Source: Mesorhizobium sp. WSM4904 (GTDB lineage Bacteria; Pseudomonadota; Alphaproteobacteria; Rhizobiales; Rhizobiaceae). Taken from it: a DNA stretch of 64,000 nt. The stretch spans positions 2,923,001-2,987,000 of the forward strand of contig NZ_CP121354.1 of NCBI RefSeq assembly GCF_029674545.1, given 5' to 3'. The notes under the pieces were generated by a model that saw only the letters and a program-made list of their open reading frames with translations, searched no databases and was not told where the DNA came from. Below, piece by piece: positions 27,852 through 37,021 of the stretch. How positions within the stretch are numbered: position 1 is the stretch's first letter; each line of letters starts with the position of its first letter. Position numbers and translations under genes: made by a program.

Positions 27852-29243
27852 TTAAGAAAGCTTCCTGAGCAGGAAATCGAAGAACCGATCCTCGTCGGCG
27901 CGAGCGACATTGATCCTGATGCCGGCCGCCATCGGGTTCTGCTTGTCCAGGCAAAAGACGCTGCCCGGGGCGATGAAGATGCCTTCCTGAGCCCCCAGCC
28001 TTGCCAGCTCGATATCGCTGATACCCGGAGGCAGCATCAGATAGAGGTAATAGCCTCCGCCATTCCCCGCGAAGATCGAATGCCCGGATCGGGCGAGGGC
28101 GCCATGGACCCGATTGGCGGCGGCCTCGATCCGCTGGCCGAGGCGCTTCAGATGCCGATCGTAATGCCCTTCCGATGTCACCCGGTGCAGCAGCCGCTCG
28201 ACATGGCCTGAACTGTTGACGGTCGTCAGCATTTTGAGCTCGGCAAGCGCCGCGATCTTGTCGGGATGGCCGGCAATGTGGCCCGAACGCAGGCTGGCCG
28301 ACAGTGTTTTCGAAAACGTGCCGATCGAGATCACCTGGTTGAGCTGATCCAGCGTGGCGAGCCTGTTGGGTGGCGTCGGCGACAGATCGGCGAACGGATC
28401 GTCCTCGACGATCGTAATATTATGCCTGGCCGATATGGTAAGTATCGAGTGTGCGACCGACAGGCTGATGCTGCCGCCGGTCGGGTTGTGTCCGATCGAC
28501 TGCGTGATGAACAGTTTCGGCCGCTGCGTGGCGGCCTTGCTCGCAAAGTCTTCGGCATCTGGTCCATCGGGGAGCCGCCTGATGCCGACGACGCGGACCT
28601 GGGCGAGCTTGAGCTTTGCGAACAGCGGATAATAGCCGGGCTCGTCGACCAGCACGACGTCGCCTGGCGTCAGGAAGGCCCGGATCACCAGGTCGAGCGC
28701 ATGGTTGGCGCCGAAGGTGAGGATGATGTTCTTCTCGGAAGCGTGGATATGCTGTTTTTCCAACCTTCTGGCGATCTGCTGCCGCAGCGGCGGGAAGCCC
28801 CATGCCGAGCCATAGCCGTCCGTGCTCGATGACGGCCCTTTGCCCAGAAGCCCCAGATGTCGCCGGATTTCTGACTCTTCGGTCCACGAGGCGGGCGGGC
28901 GGCCGTCGCCAACCCTGATCTCAAAGCTCTCCTCCAACTGCGCGTTGAGCAGCGACACGATATCGACCGCTTCGGACAGGTGCTTGGGCCGGCCGGCCGC
29001 CGGCTGCGCGGACTTGGCGACCACGAACCCGGATCGGGGCTTGGAGACGATGTATCCCGCGGCCGCCAGCCGTTCGTACGCCTCGACGATAGTGTTCTTC
29101 GAGACGGCGTATTCACGCGTCGCGTTGCGGATCGAGAGCAGCTTGCTGCCGGGAACGCGGTCGCCCGACACGATCTGTTCGATCAGCCGCGCCGCCACAT
29201 TCTCCGCCAGGGTGACGCCCTGCCTGCCGCCTGAAGCAGCCAT
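27852..29243 (-). CDS. MocR-type regulator (GntR helix-turn-helix fused to aminotransferase-like domain), cluster A
   Basis: 463 residues. A GntR winged helix (residues about 10-75: LAENVAARLIEQIVSGDRVPGSKLLSIRNATREYAVSKNTIVEAYERLAAAGYI pattern) is joined to a fold-type I PLP domain with FGANHALDLVIRAF, VDEPGYYP, GHNPTG, VEDDPFADL and the PLP Lys in GTFSKTLSASLRSG. The ATG at 29243 is preferred over the TTG at 29279, because the latter lies inside the operator. It is divergent from the HMG-CoA reductase gene and paralogous to 49530-50921. It probably senses PLP or an amino compound and controls cluster A. Confidence 0.93.
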   Translation of the reverse strand: MAASGGRQGVTLAENVAARLIEQIVSGDRVPGSKLLSIRNATREYAVSKNTIVEAYERLAAAGYIVSKPRSGFVVAKSAQPAAGRPKHLSEAVDIVSLLNAQLEESFEIRVGDGRPPASWTEESEIRRHLGLLGKGPSSSTDGYGSAWGFPPLRQQIARRLEKQHIHASEKNIILTFGANHALDLVIRAFLTPGDVVLVDEPGYYPLFAKLKLAQVRVVGIRRLPDGPDAEDFASKAATQRPKLFITQSIGHNPTGGSISLSVAHSILTISARHNITIVEDDPFADLSPTPPNRLATLDQLNQVISIGTFSKTLSASLRSGHIAGHPDKIAALAELKMLTTVNSSGHVERLLHRVTSEGHYDRHLKRLGQRIEAAANRVHGALARSGHSIFAGNGGGYYLYLMLPPGISDIELARLGAQEGIFIAPGSVFCLDKQNPMAAGIRINVARADEDRFFDFLLRKLS

Positions 29244-29262
29244 CTGCAAGCCCTTCTTTGAG

Positions 29263-29296
29263 GGTACAGATTGAGACAATTTCTCATATCTGTACC
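29263..29296. promoter_or_regulatory. Predicted MocR operator of cluster A
   Basis: A 34-bp element with ends GGTACA and TGTACC separated by 22 bp; the perfect arms extend to 9 bp (GGTACAGAT/ATCTGTACC), with an inner TGAGA-N5-TCTCA dyad. It lies 19 bases before the mocR ATG and 68 bases before the reductase start. A weaker third half-site GGTAGC is at 29307-29312. The same arrangement recurs in cluster B (49480-49513). Confidence 0.75.
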
Positions 29297-29364
29297 TTTA
29301 GTAGATGGTAGCAATGATCCATCCTGCTGCAAGAAGAAAATGACACATTGCGTGGGAGGCGCTT

Positions 29365-30684
<1,320 letters not shown>

Positions 30685-30730
30685 ACGTTCGTCTTGATGG
30701 CGGTGAACCCGTCGTCTCGACTAGCATTCG

Positions 30731-32023
30731 ATGACCGGCGCCGTTGTGCTGCCCGATCTCAATCAGGCCATTGGAAACCAAGACGTGACTGAAGTGGATC
30801 CCAACAGCGATTTTCCGGTGCGGAGCGGCCCGCTCGCCGGCGTCGTCGTCCTCGACATTACGCGTGTGGTCGCCGGACCGTTCTGCTCGATGCTGCTCGC
30901 CGACCTCGGCGCGTCGGTGATCAAGATCGAGAATCCGGAAGACCCGGACTATGCGCGTACCTTTCCGCCCTTCGTCGGCGAGGAAGGCTCCGAGCTCAGC
31001 GCCTTCTTCACCCAGTTCAACCGGAACAAGCTCGGCCTCACCGTCAATCTCAAGTCGCCCGAAGGCAAGGCCCTGCTCAAGCGGCTGGTCAGAAAGGCCG
31101 ATGTCTTGGTCGAAAACTTCCGGCCGGGCACCATGGACAAGCTCGGCCTCGGCTATGAGGTGCTCAAGGCCGAGAATCCGCGGCTGATCTATACCGCCAT
31201 CAGCGGCTTCGGCCGTACCGGTCCCAACTCCTCCAAACCCGCTTACGACAACACCGGCCAGGCGGCCGGCGGACTTTGGTCAATGAACGGCTATCCGGAC
31301 AGGCCGCCGGTGCGGGTCGGCACCATCATCGGCGACCTCGCGGCGGCGCTCTATGCCGCGATCGGCACGCTGGCCGCGCTGCGCCAGGTCGACAAGACCG
31401 GCGTCGGCCAGGTGGTCGACGTCTCGCAGCAGGACTCCGTCCTGACGCTGACCGAGAATGCCGTCGTCCGCTACACGGCAAGCAAGGAGATCGCTTCGCC
31501 GCTGGGCAACGACCATCCCTTCGTGCGCCCCTATGGGCAATTTCCCTGCAAGGACGGCTATGTGTTCTTCGGTGGTTACACCGACAAGTTCTGGGCCATC
31601 ACCTGCGGCCTCTTCGGCGAGCCCGACAAGGCGACGGACCCCGAAATCGACACGATGGAGAAGCGCTTCGATCCGATCGTTGCCGAGACCAGGGTCAAGC
31701 CGCTGCTCGATCGCTGGTTCAGCCGCTACACCAAGGCCGAGCTTGAGGAACTCGCCGGCGACAAGGTGCCGCTGAGCGCCATCAAGACCATCGCGGAAGT
31801 GGTCGAGGACCCGCACATAGCCGCCCGCAACATGATCGTTCAGGTGCCGATCGGGCGGCAGCTTCTCGGCATGTTCGGCCTGCCCATCAAGCTCTCCGAA
31901 ATGGCCGAGGCGGCGCCGCAGAAGGCGCCGGCGCCCGGCGAGCACAACGATCTCGTTCTCGCCCGGCTGGTCGGGCTTTCGCCGCAAGAGCTGGACGCCA
32001 TGAAATCGCGAGGGACGGTCTAG
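30731..32023 (+). CDS. Class III CoA-transferase (CaiB/BaiF family)
   Basis: 430 residues. Family III CoA-transferases move CoA between carboxylic acids. Visible motifs are LAGVVVLDITRVVAGPFCSMLLADLGASVIKIENP-like N-terminus, NRNKLGLTVNLKSPEGK, VLVENFRPGTMDKLGLGY, and PAYDNTGQAAGG with the candidate catalytic Asp. The operon places it 46 bp after HMG-CoA reductase and 2 bp before an enoyl-CoA hydratase. I infer that it activates mevalonate, anhydromevalonate or a similar C6 acid. The first 30 residues are not conserved, so a later start (near residue 30) is possible. Confidence 0.92.
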   Translation: MTGAVVLPDLNQAIGNQDVTEVDPNSDFPVRSGPLAGVVVLDITRVVAGPFCSMLLADLGASVIKIENPEDPDYARTFPPFVGEEGSELSAFFTQFNRNKLGLTVNLKSPEGKALLKRLVRKADVLVENFRPGTMDKLGLGYEVLKAENPRLIYTAISGFGRTGPNSSKPAYDNTGQAAGGLWSMNGYPDRPPVRVGTIIGDLAAALYAAIGTLAALRQVDKTGVGQVVDVSQQDSVLTLTENAVVRYTASKEIASPLGNDHPFVRPYGQFPCKDGYVFFGGYTDKFWAITCGLFGEPDKATDPEIDTMEKRFDPIVAETRVKPLLDRWFSRYTKAELEELAGDKVPLSAIKTIAEVVEDPHIAARNMIVQVPIGRQLLGMFGLPIKLSEMAEAAPQKAPAPGEHNDLVLARLVGLSPQELDAMKSRGTV

Positions 32024-32025
32024 CG

Positions 32026-32778
32026 ATGGCGATCGATTTCAACGTCGACGGGCCTGTGGCCACGATCCGGATCAACCGTCCGGAAAAGCTCAATGCCCTG
32101 AGCCTGGCCATGTATGAGGATCTCGGCCGCGCCTTCGACGAGGTGCGGGACGACGACCGGATCCGGGTGGCGGTGCTCGCCGGAGCCGGAGACCGGGCCT
32201 TCTGCGTCGGGGCCGACCTGAAAGAGTCCATTCCGGCGCTGGCCTCCGACAGCTTCGATATTTCCGCCTGGGACCCGGCGCATATCAAGACCTCCGGTTT
32301 TTACAAGCCGGTGGTGGGCGCCATCCGCGGCCTGTGTATCGGCGGCGGTTTCGAACTGATGCTGGCCACCGATATCAGGATCGTGGCCGAGGACGCCGTC
32401 TTCCAACTGCCGGAGCCGGCTCACGGCTTCGTTCCCGCCGGCGGCACGCTTGTGCGCCTCGTTCGCCAGATCGGCTACGCGCACGCGATGGAGATTCTGT
32501 TGACCGGAAGGCGGTTCACGGCGGCCGAGATGCTCGCCTGGGGCGTCGCCAACCAGGCCGTGGCGAGCAGCGAGGTCGAGCGCGTGGCGCGCGATATCGC
32601 CGAGCGCATCGCATCCTTCAGCCCGACAGCCATCCAGACGATCAAGGAAGCGGTCCTGACATTGCAACACCTGCCGCTTGGCGATGCCTTCCAGCAGGAA
32701 GCGCGACTCGGCCAGCGCACCTTCACGAGCGACGACGCCAAGCGCGGACTCGACGCTTTCGCCAACAAGGGCAAGTGA
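32026..32778 (+). CDS. Enoyl-CoA hydratase/isomerase family protein
   Basis: 250 residues of the crotonase family. The oxyanion-hole and substrate motifs FCVGADLKE and RGLCIGGGFELMLATDIRI are clear. Both glutamates of true hydratases are present, E110 and E130, with the same 20-residue spacing as E144/E164 of the rat mitochondrial enzyme, so hydratase activity is likely. Beside HMG-CoA reductase it could hydrate anhydromevalonyl-CoA to mevalonyl-CoA (the role of fungal SidH in reverse) or methylglutaconyl-CoA to HMG-CoA. It is absent from cluster B. Confidence 0.93.
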   Translation: MAIDFNVDGPVATIRINRPEKLNALSLAMYEDLGRAFDEVRDDDRIRVAVLAGAGDRAFCVGADLKESIPALASDSFDISAWDPAHIKTSGFYKPVVGAIRGLCIGGGFELMLATDIRIVAEDAVFQLPEPAHGFVPAGGTLVRLVRQIGYAHAMEILLTGRRFTAAEMLAWGVANQAVASSEVERVARDIAERIASFSPTAIQTIKEAVLTLQHLPLGDAFQQEARLGQRTFTSDDAKRGLDAFANKGK

Positions 32779-32780
32779 CC

Positions 32781-33800
32781 GTGGCAACAGCATCCGAAAA
32801 AATGACGCCGAGCGCGGCGACGAAGACAAGGCACCGGATCGGCCTCACCCAGGAACTGATCGTGTTCGTCGTCGCGGTGCTCCTCTTTGTCTATTTCTCG
32901 GTCGCCCTCAATGGATTCCTCAGCCCGGAGAACATCCTCAACCTGATCCGGAACGTCGCCATGCTGGGCATGCTCAGCCTCGGTATGGCGGTGGTGGTCA
33001 TCGGCCGCGGCGTCGACCTTTCCCTGGTCGCGGTGATGGCGGTCTCGCTCACTTTGTCGATCGTACTTGCCAACCAGGGCTATGCGTTCTCTACCGCCCT
33101 GGCCCTCGGGCTGGCCTTCGCGGTCGCCGTCGCGGTGGTGATGGGTTTCCTGATCGCCTATGTCGAAATCCCGGCCATCTTTGCGACGCTCGCGGTATCG
33201 GCGATCGTCTATGGCCTCGGGCGAGGGGTGATAGCGTCGCTCGACGTAAACAACATTCCCGACAATCTGCACTGGTTCCTGTTTCTCGGACGCGGCGCCG
33301 TGCTTGGCATCCCGATGCCGATCTGGCTGTTCGCGATCTGCTCGGCAGCACTCTATCTCTTCCTCAGGAAGACCGGTCTCGGGCGCTTCATCTACGGCAT
33401 CGGAGACAACATCTCCACGGCGCGGATCACCGGCATACCGGTCCGGCCGATCATCATCCTGCAATATGTAATCTCGAGCACCATGGCCTTCCTGGCCGGC
33501 TGCGCGACGGCGGCTTCCGTGGCCAGCATGAACATGCGCATGGTCAACTCCACCCTGATATACGACGTGCTTCTGGTCGTCATATTGGGCGGCATCGGCC
33601 TCACCGGCGGACGCGGCGGCGTCCGCAACATCCTGGTCGGCACGGTGCTGATCGGCCTGCTGCTGAACGGCATGACCATCCTCAACATCTCCTACACGGT
33701 CCAGAACCTGCTCAAGAGCACGGTGCTGCTCTTCGCGCTGGTGATCGACGCCCTTCTCAACCCCCGAGATGAACAGACATCGCAGCAAGGGGACATCTGA
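32781..33800 (+). CDS. ABC transporter permease, RbsC type, cluster A
   Basis: 339 residues, about ten membrane segments. Motifs are LGMAVVVIGRGVDLSLVAVMAVS and VVILGGIGLTGGRGGVRNILVGTVLIGLLLNGMTI. The GTG at 32781 is chosen from AAGGG spacing; another GTG at 32775 overlaps the hydratase stop. The protein is the same length as its cluster B paralogue (47355-48374). It shares the importer with the fused permease at 34907, giving a heterodimeric channel. Confidence 0.92.
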   Translation: MATASEKMTPSAATKTRHRIGLTQELIVFVVAVLLFVYFSVALNGFLSPENILNLIRNVAMLGMLSLGMAVVVIGRGVDLSLVAVMAVSLTLSIVLANQGYAFSTALALGLAFAVAVAVVMGFLIAYVEIPAIFATLAVSAIVYGLGRGVIASLDVNNIPDNLHWFLFLGRGAVLGIPMPIWLFAICSAALYLFLRKTGLGRFIYGIGDNISTARITGIPVRPIIILQYVISSTMAFLAGCATAASVASMNMRMVNSTLIYDVLLVVILGGIGLTGGRGGVRNILVGTVLIGLLLNGMTILNISYTVQNLLKSTVLLFALVIDALLNPRDEQTSQQGDI

Positions 33801-33831
33801 AACCGACAGTCATCGAATGGGAGGAACCGAG

Positions 33832-34836
33832 ATGATGATCCTGAAATACGCGGCGGCCGCGCTCACGGCGGCCATCATTTTCACGAGCTGCGCGACGGCG
33901 CAGGAGGGCATGGCCGATGCGCTCAGGCAGCCGACGCTCGATTCGCTTGCCGGCAAGAAAGTGGTCTTCGTGCCGATGTCGATGAGCTTCGACCTGCCGG
34001 AAGGCTGGGCCGCGATTATGGAAAAGGAAGCCAAGCGGCTCGGCTACACGATCGACATCCGCGACGCCAACTGGAGCACCGACACCGGCACGCGCGCGCT
34101 GACCCAGGCGATCACCGAGAAGCCGGACATCATCGTCGTGCAGAATTTCGATGTGGCGTCCTACGCCCGCACCCTGAAGAAGGCCGAGGATTCGGGCATC
34201 AAGGTCGTCCAGGTCAACATGAAGTCGAGCTATCAGACCGATGCCTTCGTCGGTGCCGACTGGTACGGGATTGGCCAGTACGCCGCCAACCGCATGATCG
34301 AGAAATGCGGCAAGGCCACCGGCAAGAGCGGCAAGATCGCCATCATCCAAGGTCCGGCAACGGCGGCGGCCAGCGTCTATCAGCTCAACGCCATCACCGA
34401 AACGCTCAAGGGCCATGACGATATCAAGATAGTCTCCAGCCAGACGGGTGACTGGGATCAGTCCAAGGCGCATGGCATCGCCCAGACGGTGATCCAGCAG
34501 AACCCGGATCTTTGCGGCATCATTGGCTTCTGGGACGTCATGGATGCGGGGACCGGCGCGGCCATTCAGGAGTCGGGCAAGGACATCTACCTGATCACCT
34601 CGGGCGGCGGAAACAAGACCGCGTGCCAGGGCGTGCAGAACGGCACGTTCAACGAGGTCATCTCCTATGACGTCGAGGGGCAGGGCCGAGACCTGAACAA
34701 CACCATCAAGGTCTTGCTGCAGTCGAAGGAGCCGGCAGGCTCGCTCAAATTCGCGCTCTATACCCCCAACAAGTTCATCACCAAGGACACCATGTCAGCG
34801 AACAGCTGCTGGGACCTCGATCAGTTGAAGAAGTAG
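33832..34836 (+). CDS. ABC transporter substrate-binding protein, ribose type, cluster A
   Basis: 334 residues with a signal peptide (MMILKYAAAALTAAIIFTSCATA; the Cys in TSCA might be a lipobox). The type I periplasmic binding fold shows KKVVFVPMSMSFDLPEGWAAIMEKEAKRLGY, EKPDIIVVQNFD, GIKVVQVNMKSS, FVGADWYGIGQYAANRMIEKCG and GIIGFWDVMDAGTGAA. GGGAGGAA precedes the start. Its paralogue in cluster B is at 46308-47321. The ligand is unknown; the operon points to mevalonate, its lactone or an anhydro form. Confidence 0.92.
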   Translation: MMILKYAAAALTAAIIFTSCATAQEGMADALRQPTLDSLAGKKVVFVPMSMSFDLPEGWAAIMEKEAKRLGYTIDIRDANWSTDTGTRALTQAITEKPDIIVVQNFDVASYARTLKKAEDSGIKVVQVNMKSSYQTDAFVGADWYGIGQYAANRMIEKCGKATGKSGKIAIIQGPATAAASVYQLNAITETLKGHDDIKIVSSQTGDWDQSKAHGIAQTVIQQNPDLCGIIGFWDVMDAGTGAAIQESGKDIYLITSGGGNKTACQGVQNGTFNEVISYDVEGQGRDLNNTIKVLLQSKEPAGSLKFALYTPNKFITKDTMSANSCWDLDQLKK

Positions 34837-34906
34837 GGAACAGGCTGGGCCGCTGCGCGACAAGGCGGCGGCCCCGGCCGAGGCCGGATTTGATTGGGAC
34901 GTTGTG

Positions 34907-37021
34907 ATGGAAGCGATCGAGCGCCTCTATTTTCGTTATTTTCCTGAAAAGGTGCTTGGCGAAGTGCTGTCGAAGCGCTGGAGCGACAATGCCGTTCCGG
35001 TTTTTGCCACGATCCTCACGGTCGGTTTCTTCCTTCTGGAAAATCCGCATTTCTTCACGCTCGACAGCGTGACCGAGACGTCGCGCCAGCTCTCGGAGTT
35101 CGCGCTGGTGGTCGTGGCGACGGGCATCGTGCTGCTCGCGGGCGGGCTCGACCTTTCGGTCGGCAGCGTCTTTGCGCTTGCCAACATCACGGCCCTGATC
35201 TGCATCTCGCTGCTCGGCTGGCCGGTTTGGGCGACAGTGCTTGCCACGCTGGCGGTCGGAGCCGTCTGCGGCGCGGTCAACGGCTTCCTGATCGGCTATC
35301 TGCGCATCCGGGCGTTCCTGACGACGCTTGTGACGCTGATCATCATCCGATCAGTCGTCGACATCATCCTGCTCCACTATGCGGTGGACGTCTCGGCGGT
35401 GTTCCCGGATTCCGACCTCTGGGCCTTCATCGGGGAGGGCAGCGTCTTCGGGATCCCGTTCTCCTTTCTCGTAGCCCTGGTCGTCATCGTGCTGTGGCAT
35501 GTGGTGCTCACCCGCGCCAGGACGGGCTGGCACATCACCGCTGTCGGCGGCAGCCGCCGCTCGGCCTACAATGCCGGCCTGAAGGTCAAGTTCGTCATCT
35601 TCTCGACCTATGTCTGGTCGAGCGTGCTGGTGTCGCTGGCCGGTGTGTTTTTCGCCGCGCGTCTCGGCAGCGCCGGATCGGACACCGGCGTCGGCCTCGA
35701 GATCGCCGCGCTGACAGCGGCCGTCCTCGGGGGCAACAGTTTGGGCGGCGGCCGCGGCTCGGTCGTGAAGTCCGTGCTGGGCGCGGTGGTCGTGCTCATC
35801 CTCACCGACAGCATGGTCCGCATCGGCATCACCGGCGGCATCAGTTCGATGATCCTCGGCATCGTGCTGCTCTGCGTCGTGGCCATCGACGTTCGCTGGC
35901 TGAAGAACAGGCACAAGCTGCTCAACAAGGTCTATTTCTCGCCGAGTTATTTCCGCCTGCCCGAGCTTCCCGACACCGACGCCGGATCGGCGAGCCCCTA
36001 CGCGCTCAACGACCGGCTGAAGGACGTCACGCTGATCGGCAAGGGAGAGATCGAGGGGCCGGAGGACGTCATCTTCGACGGCCAGGACAATCTCTACTGC
36101 CCCAATCGCCATGGCGACATCGTGCGCTTCCTGGCGCCCGATTATGCGCAGTGGGAGATTTTCGTGCATATCGGCGGCCACCCGCTGGGGATGGCGTTCG
36201 ACGCCGACGACAACCTCAATGTCTGCATCGGCGGCATGGGCCTCTACCAGGTCTCGCCCGACCGCAAGGTGACCAAGCTCACCGACGAGACCAAGCGCAC
36301 CTTCCTGTCGGTCATCGACGATTCCCGCCTCAAGCTCGCCGACGACCTCGACATCGCGCCGGACGGCCGCATCTTCTTCTCGGAAGCGACCATCCGCTAC
36401 GACATGCATGACTGGCCTACCGATGCGCTGGAGAGCCGCGGCAACGGACGCCTAATCTGCTACGACCCGCGGGACCGGTCGACGGCGACGATCCTGCGCG
36501 ACCTGCAGTTCCCGAACGGGGTCTGCATGGCCGGCGACGGAGAATCCTTCTTCTTCGCCGAGACCTGGGGATGCCGCATAAACCGGTACTGGTTCGCGGG
36601 GCCGAATAAGGGCAAGCGCGAGGTCACGATCGCGAACCTTCCCGGATATCCGGACAATATCAATCGCGCCTCGGACGGCAATTTCTGGCTGGCCCTGGTC
36701 GGCATGAGGTCGCCCGCTCTGGATCTCGCGATGCGGATGCCGTCGCTGCGCAAACGCATGGCCAAGCGGGTCGCCAGGGACGAGTGGCTGTTCCCCAACA
36801 TCAACACCGGCTGCGTCCTGAAGTTCAGGCCCGATGGCGAGATCGTCGAATCCTACTGGGACCTTGGCGGCAAGAACCATCCCATGGTGACGTCGATGCG
36901 CGAGCACAAGGGCCATCTCTATCTCGGCGGCCTCTACAACGACAGGATCGGCCGGCTGAAATTGCCCGATGCCGATCCCGAATGGACGTCGCAGGCCGCC
37001 TATTGGGGAGCGCGCGCATGA
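34907..37021 (+). CDS. Fusion of RbsC-type ABC permease and strictosidine-synthase-like beta-propeller, cluster A
   Basis: 704 residues. Residues 1-335 are a full ribose-type permease (GIVLLAGGLDLSVGSVFALANI, AAVLGGNSLGGGRGSVVKSVLG). Residues about 345-704 are a six-bladed propeller of the strictosidine synthase/SMP-30 type. The metal-site candidates are intact: EGPED (383-387), N537 in FPNG, and D583-N584 in GYPDNI. RbsC-type permeases end in the cytoplasm, so the propeller should face inward. Related propellers are lactonases and arylesterases, which suggests hydrolysis of a lactone on entry. Its stop overlaps the next gene by ATGA. An ORF of the same architecture and numbering is at 44190-46301. 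Confidence 0.93.
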   Translation: MEAIERLYFRYFPEKVLGEVLSKRWSDNAVPVFATILTVGFFLLENPHFFTLDSVTETSRQLSEFALVVVATGIVLLAGGLDLSVGSVFALANITALICISLLGWPVWATVLATLAVGAVCGAVNGFLIGYLRIRAFLTTLVTLIIIRSVVDIILLHYAVDVSAVFPDSDLWAFIGEGSVFGIPFSFLVALVVIVLWHVVLTRARTGWHITAVGGSRRSAYNAGLKVKFVIFSTYVWSSVLVSLAGVFFAARLGSAGSDTGVGLEIAALTAAVLGGNSLGGGRGSVVKSVLGAVVVLILTDSMVRIGITGGISSMILGIVLLCVVAIDVRWLKNRHKLLNKVYFSPSYFRLPELPDTDAGSASPYALNDRLKDVTLIGKGEIEGPEDVIFDGQDNLYCPNRHGDIVRFLAPDYAQWEIFVHIGGHPLGMAFDADDNLNVCIGGMGLYQVSPDRKVTKLTDETKRTFLSVIDDSRLKLADDLDIAPDGRIFFSEATIRYDMHDWPTDALESRGNGRLICYDPRDRSTATILRDLQFPNGVCMAGDGESFFFAETWGCRINRYWFAGPNKGKREVTIANLPGYPDNINRASDGNFWLALVGMRSPALDLAMRMPSLRKRMAKRVARDEWLFPNINTGCVLKFRPDGEIVESYWDLGGKNHPMVTSMREHKGHLYLGGLYNDRIGRLKLPDADPEWTSQAAYWGARA

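Noticed and set aside
35227..36411. A 394-codon frame overlapping the permease-propeller fusion in another phase
   Set aside because: The translation is extremely rich in Arg, His and Gly without conserved blocks, while the fusion frame has clear permease and propeller motifs and a conserved paralogue.
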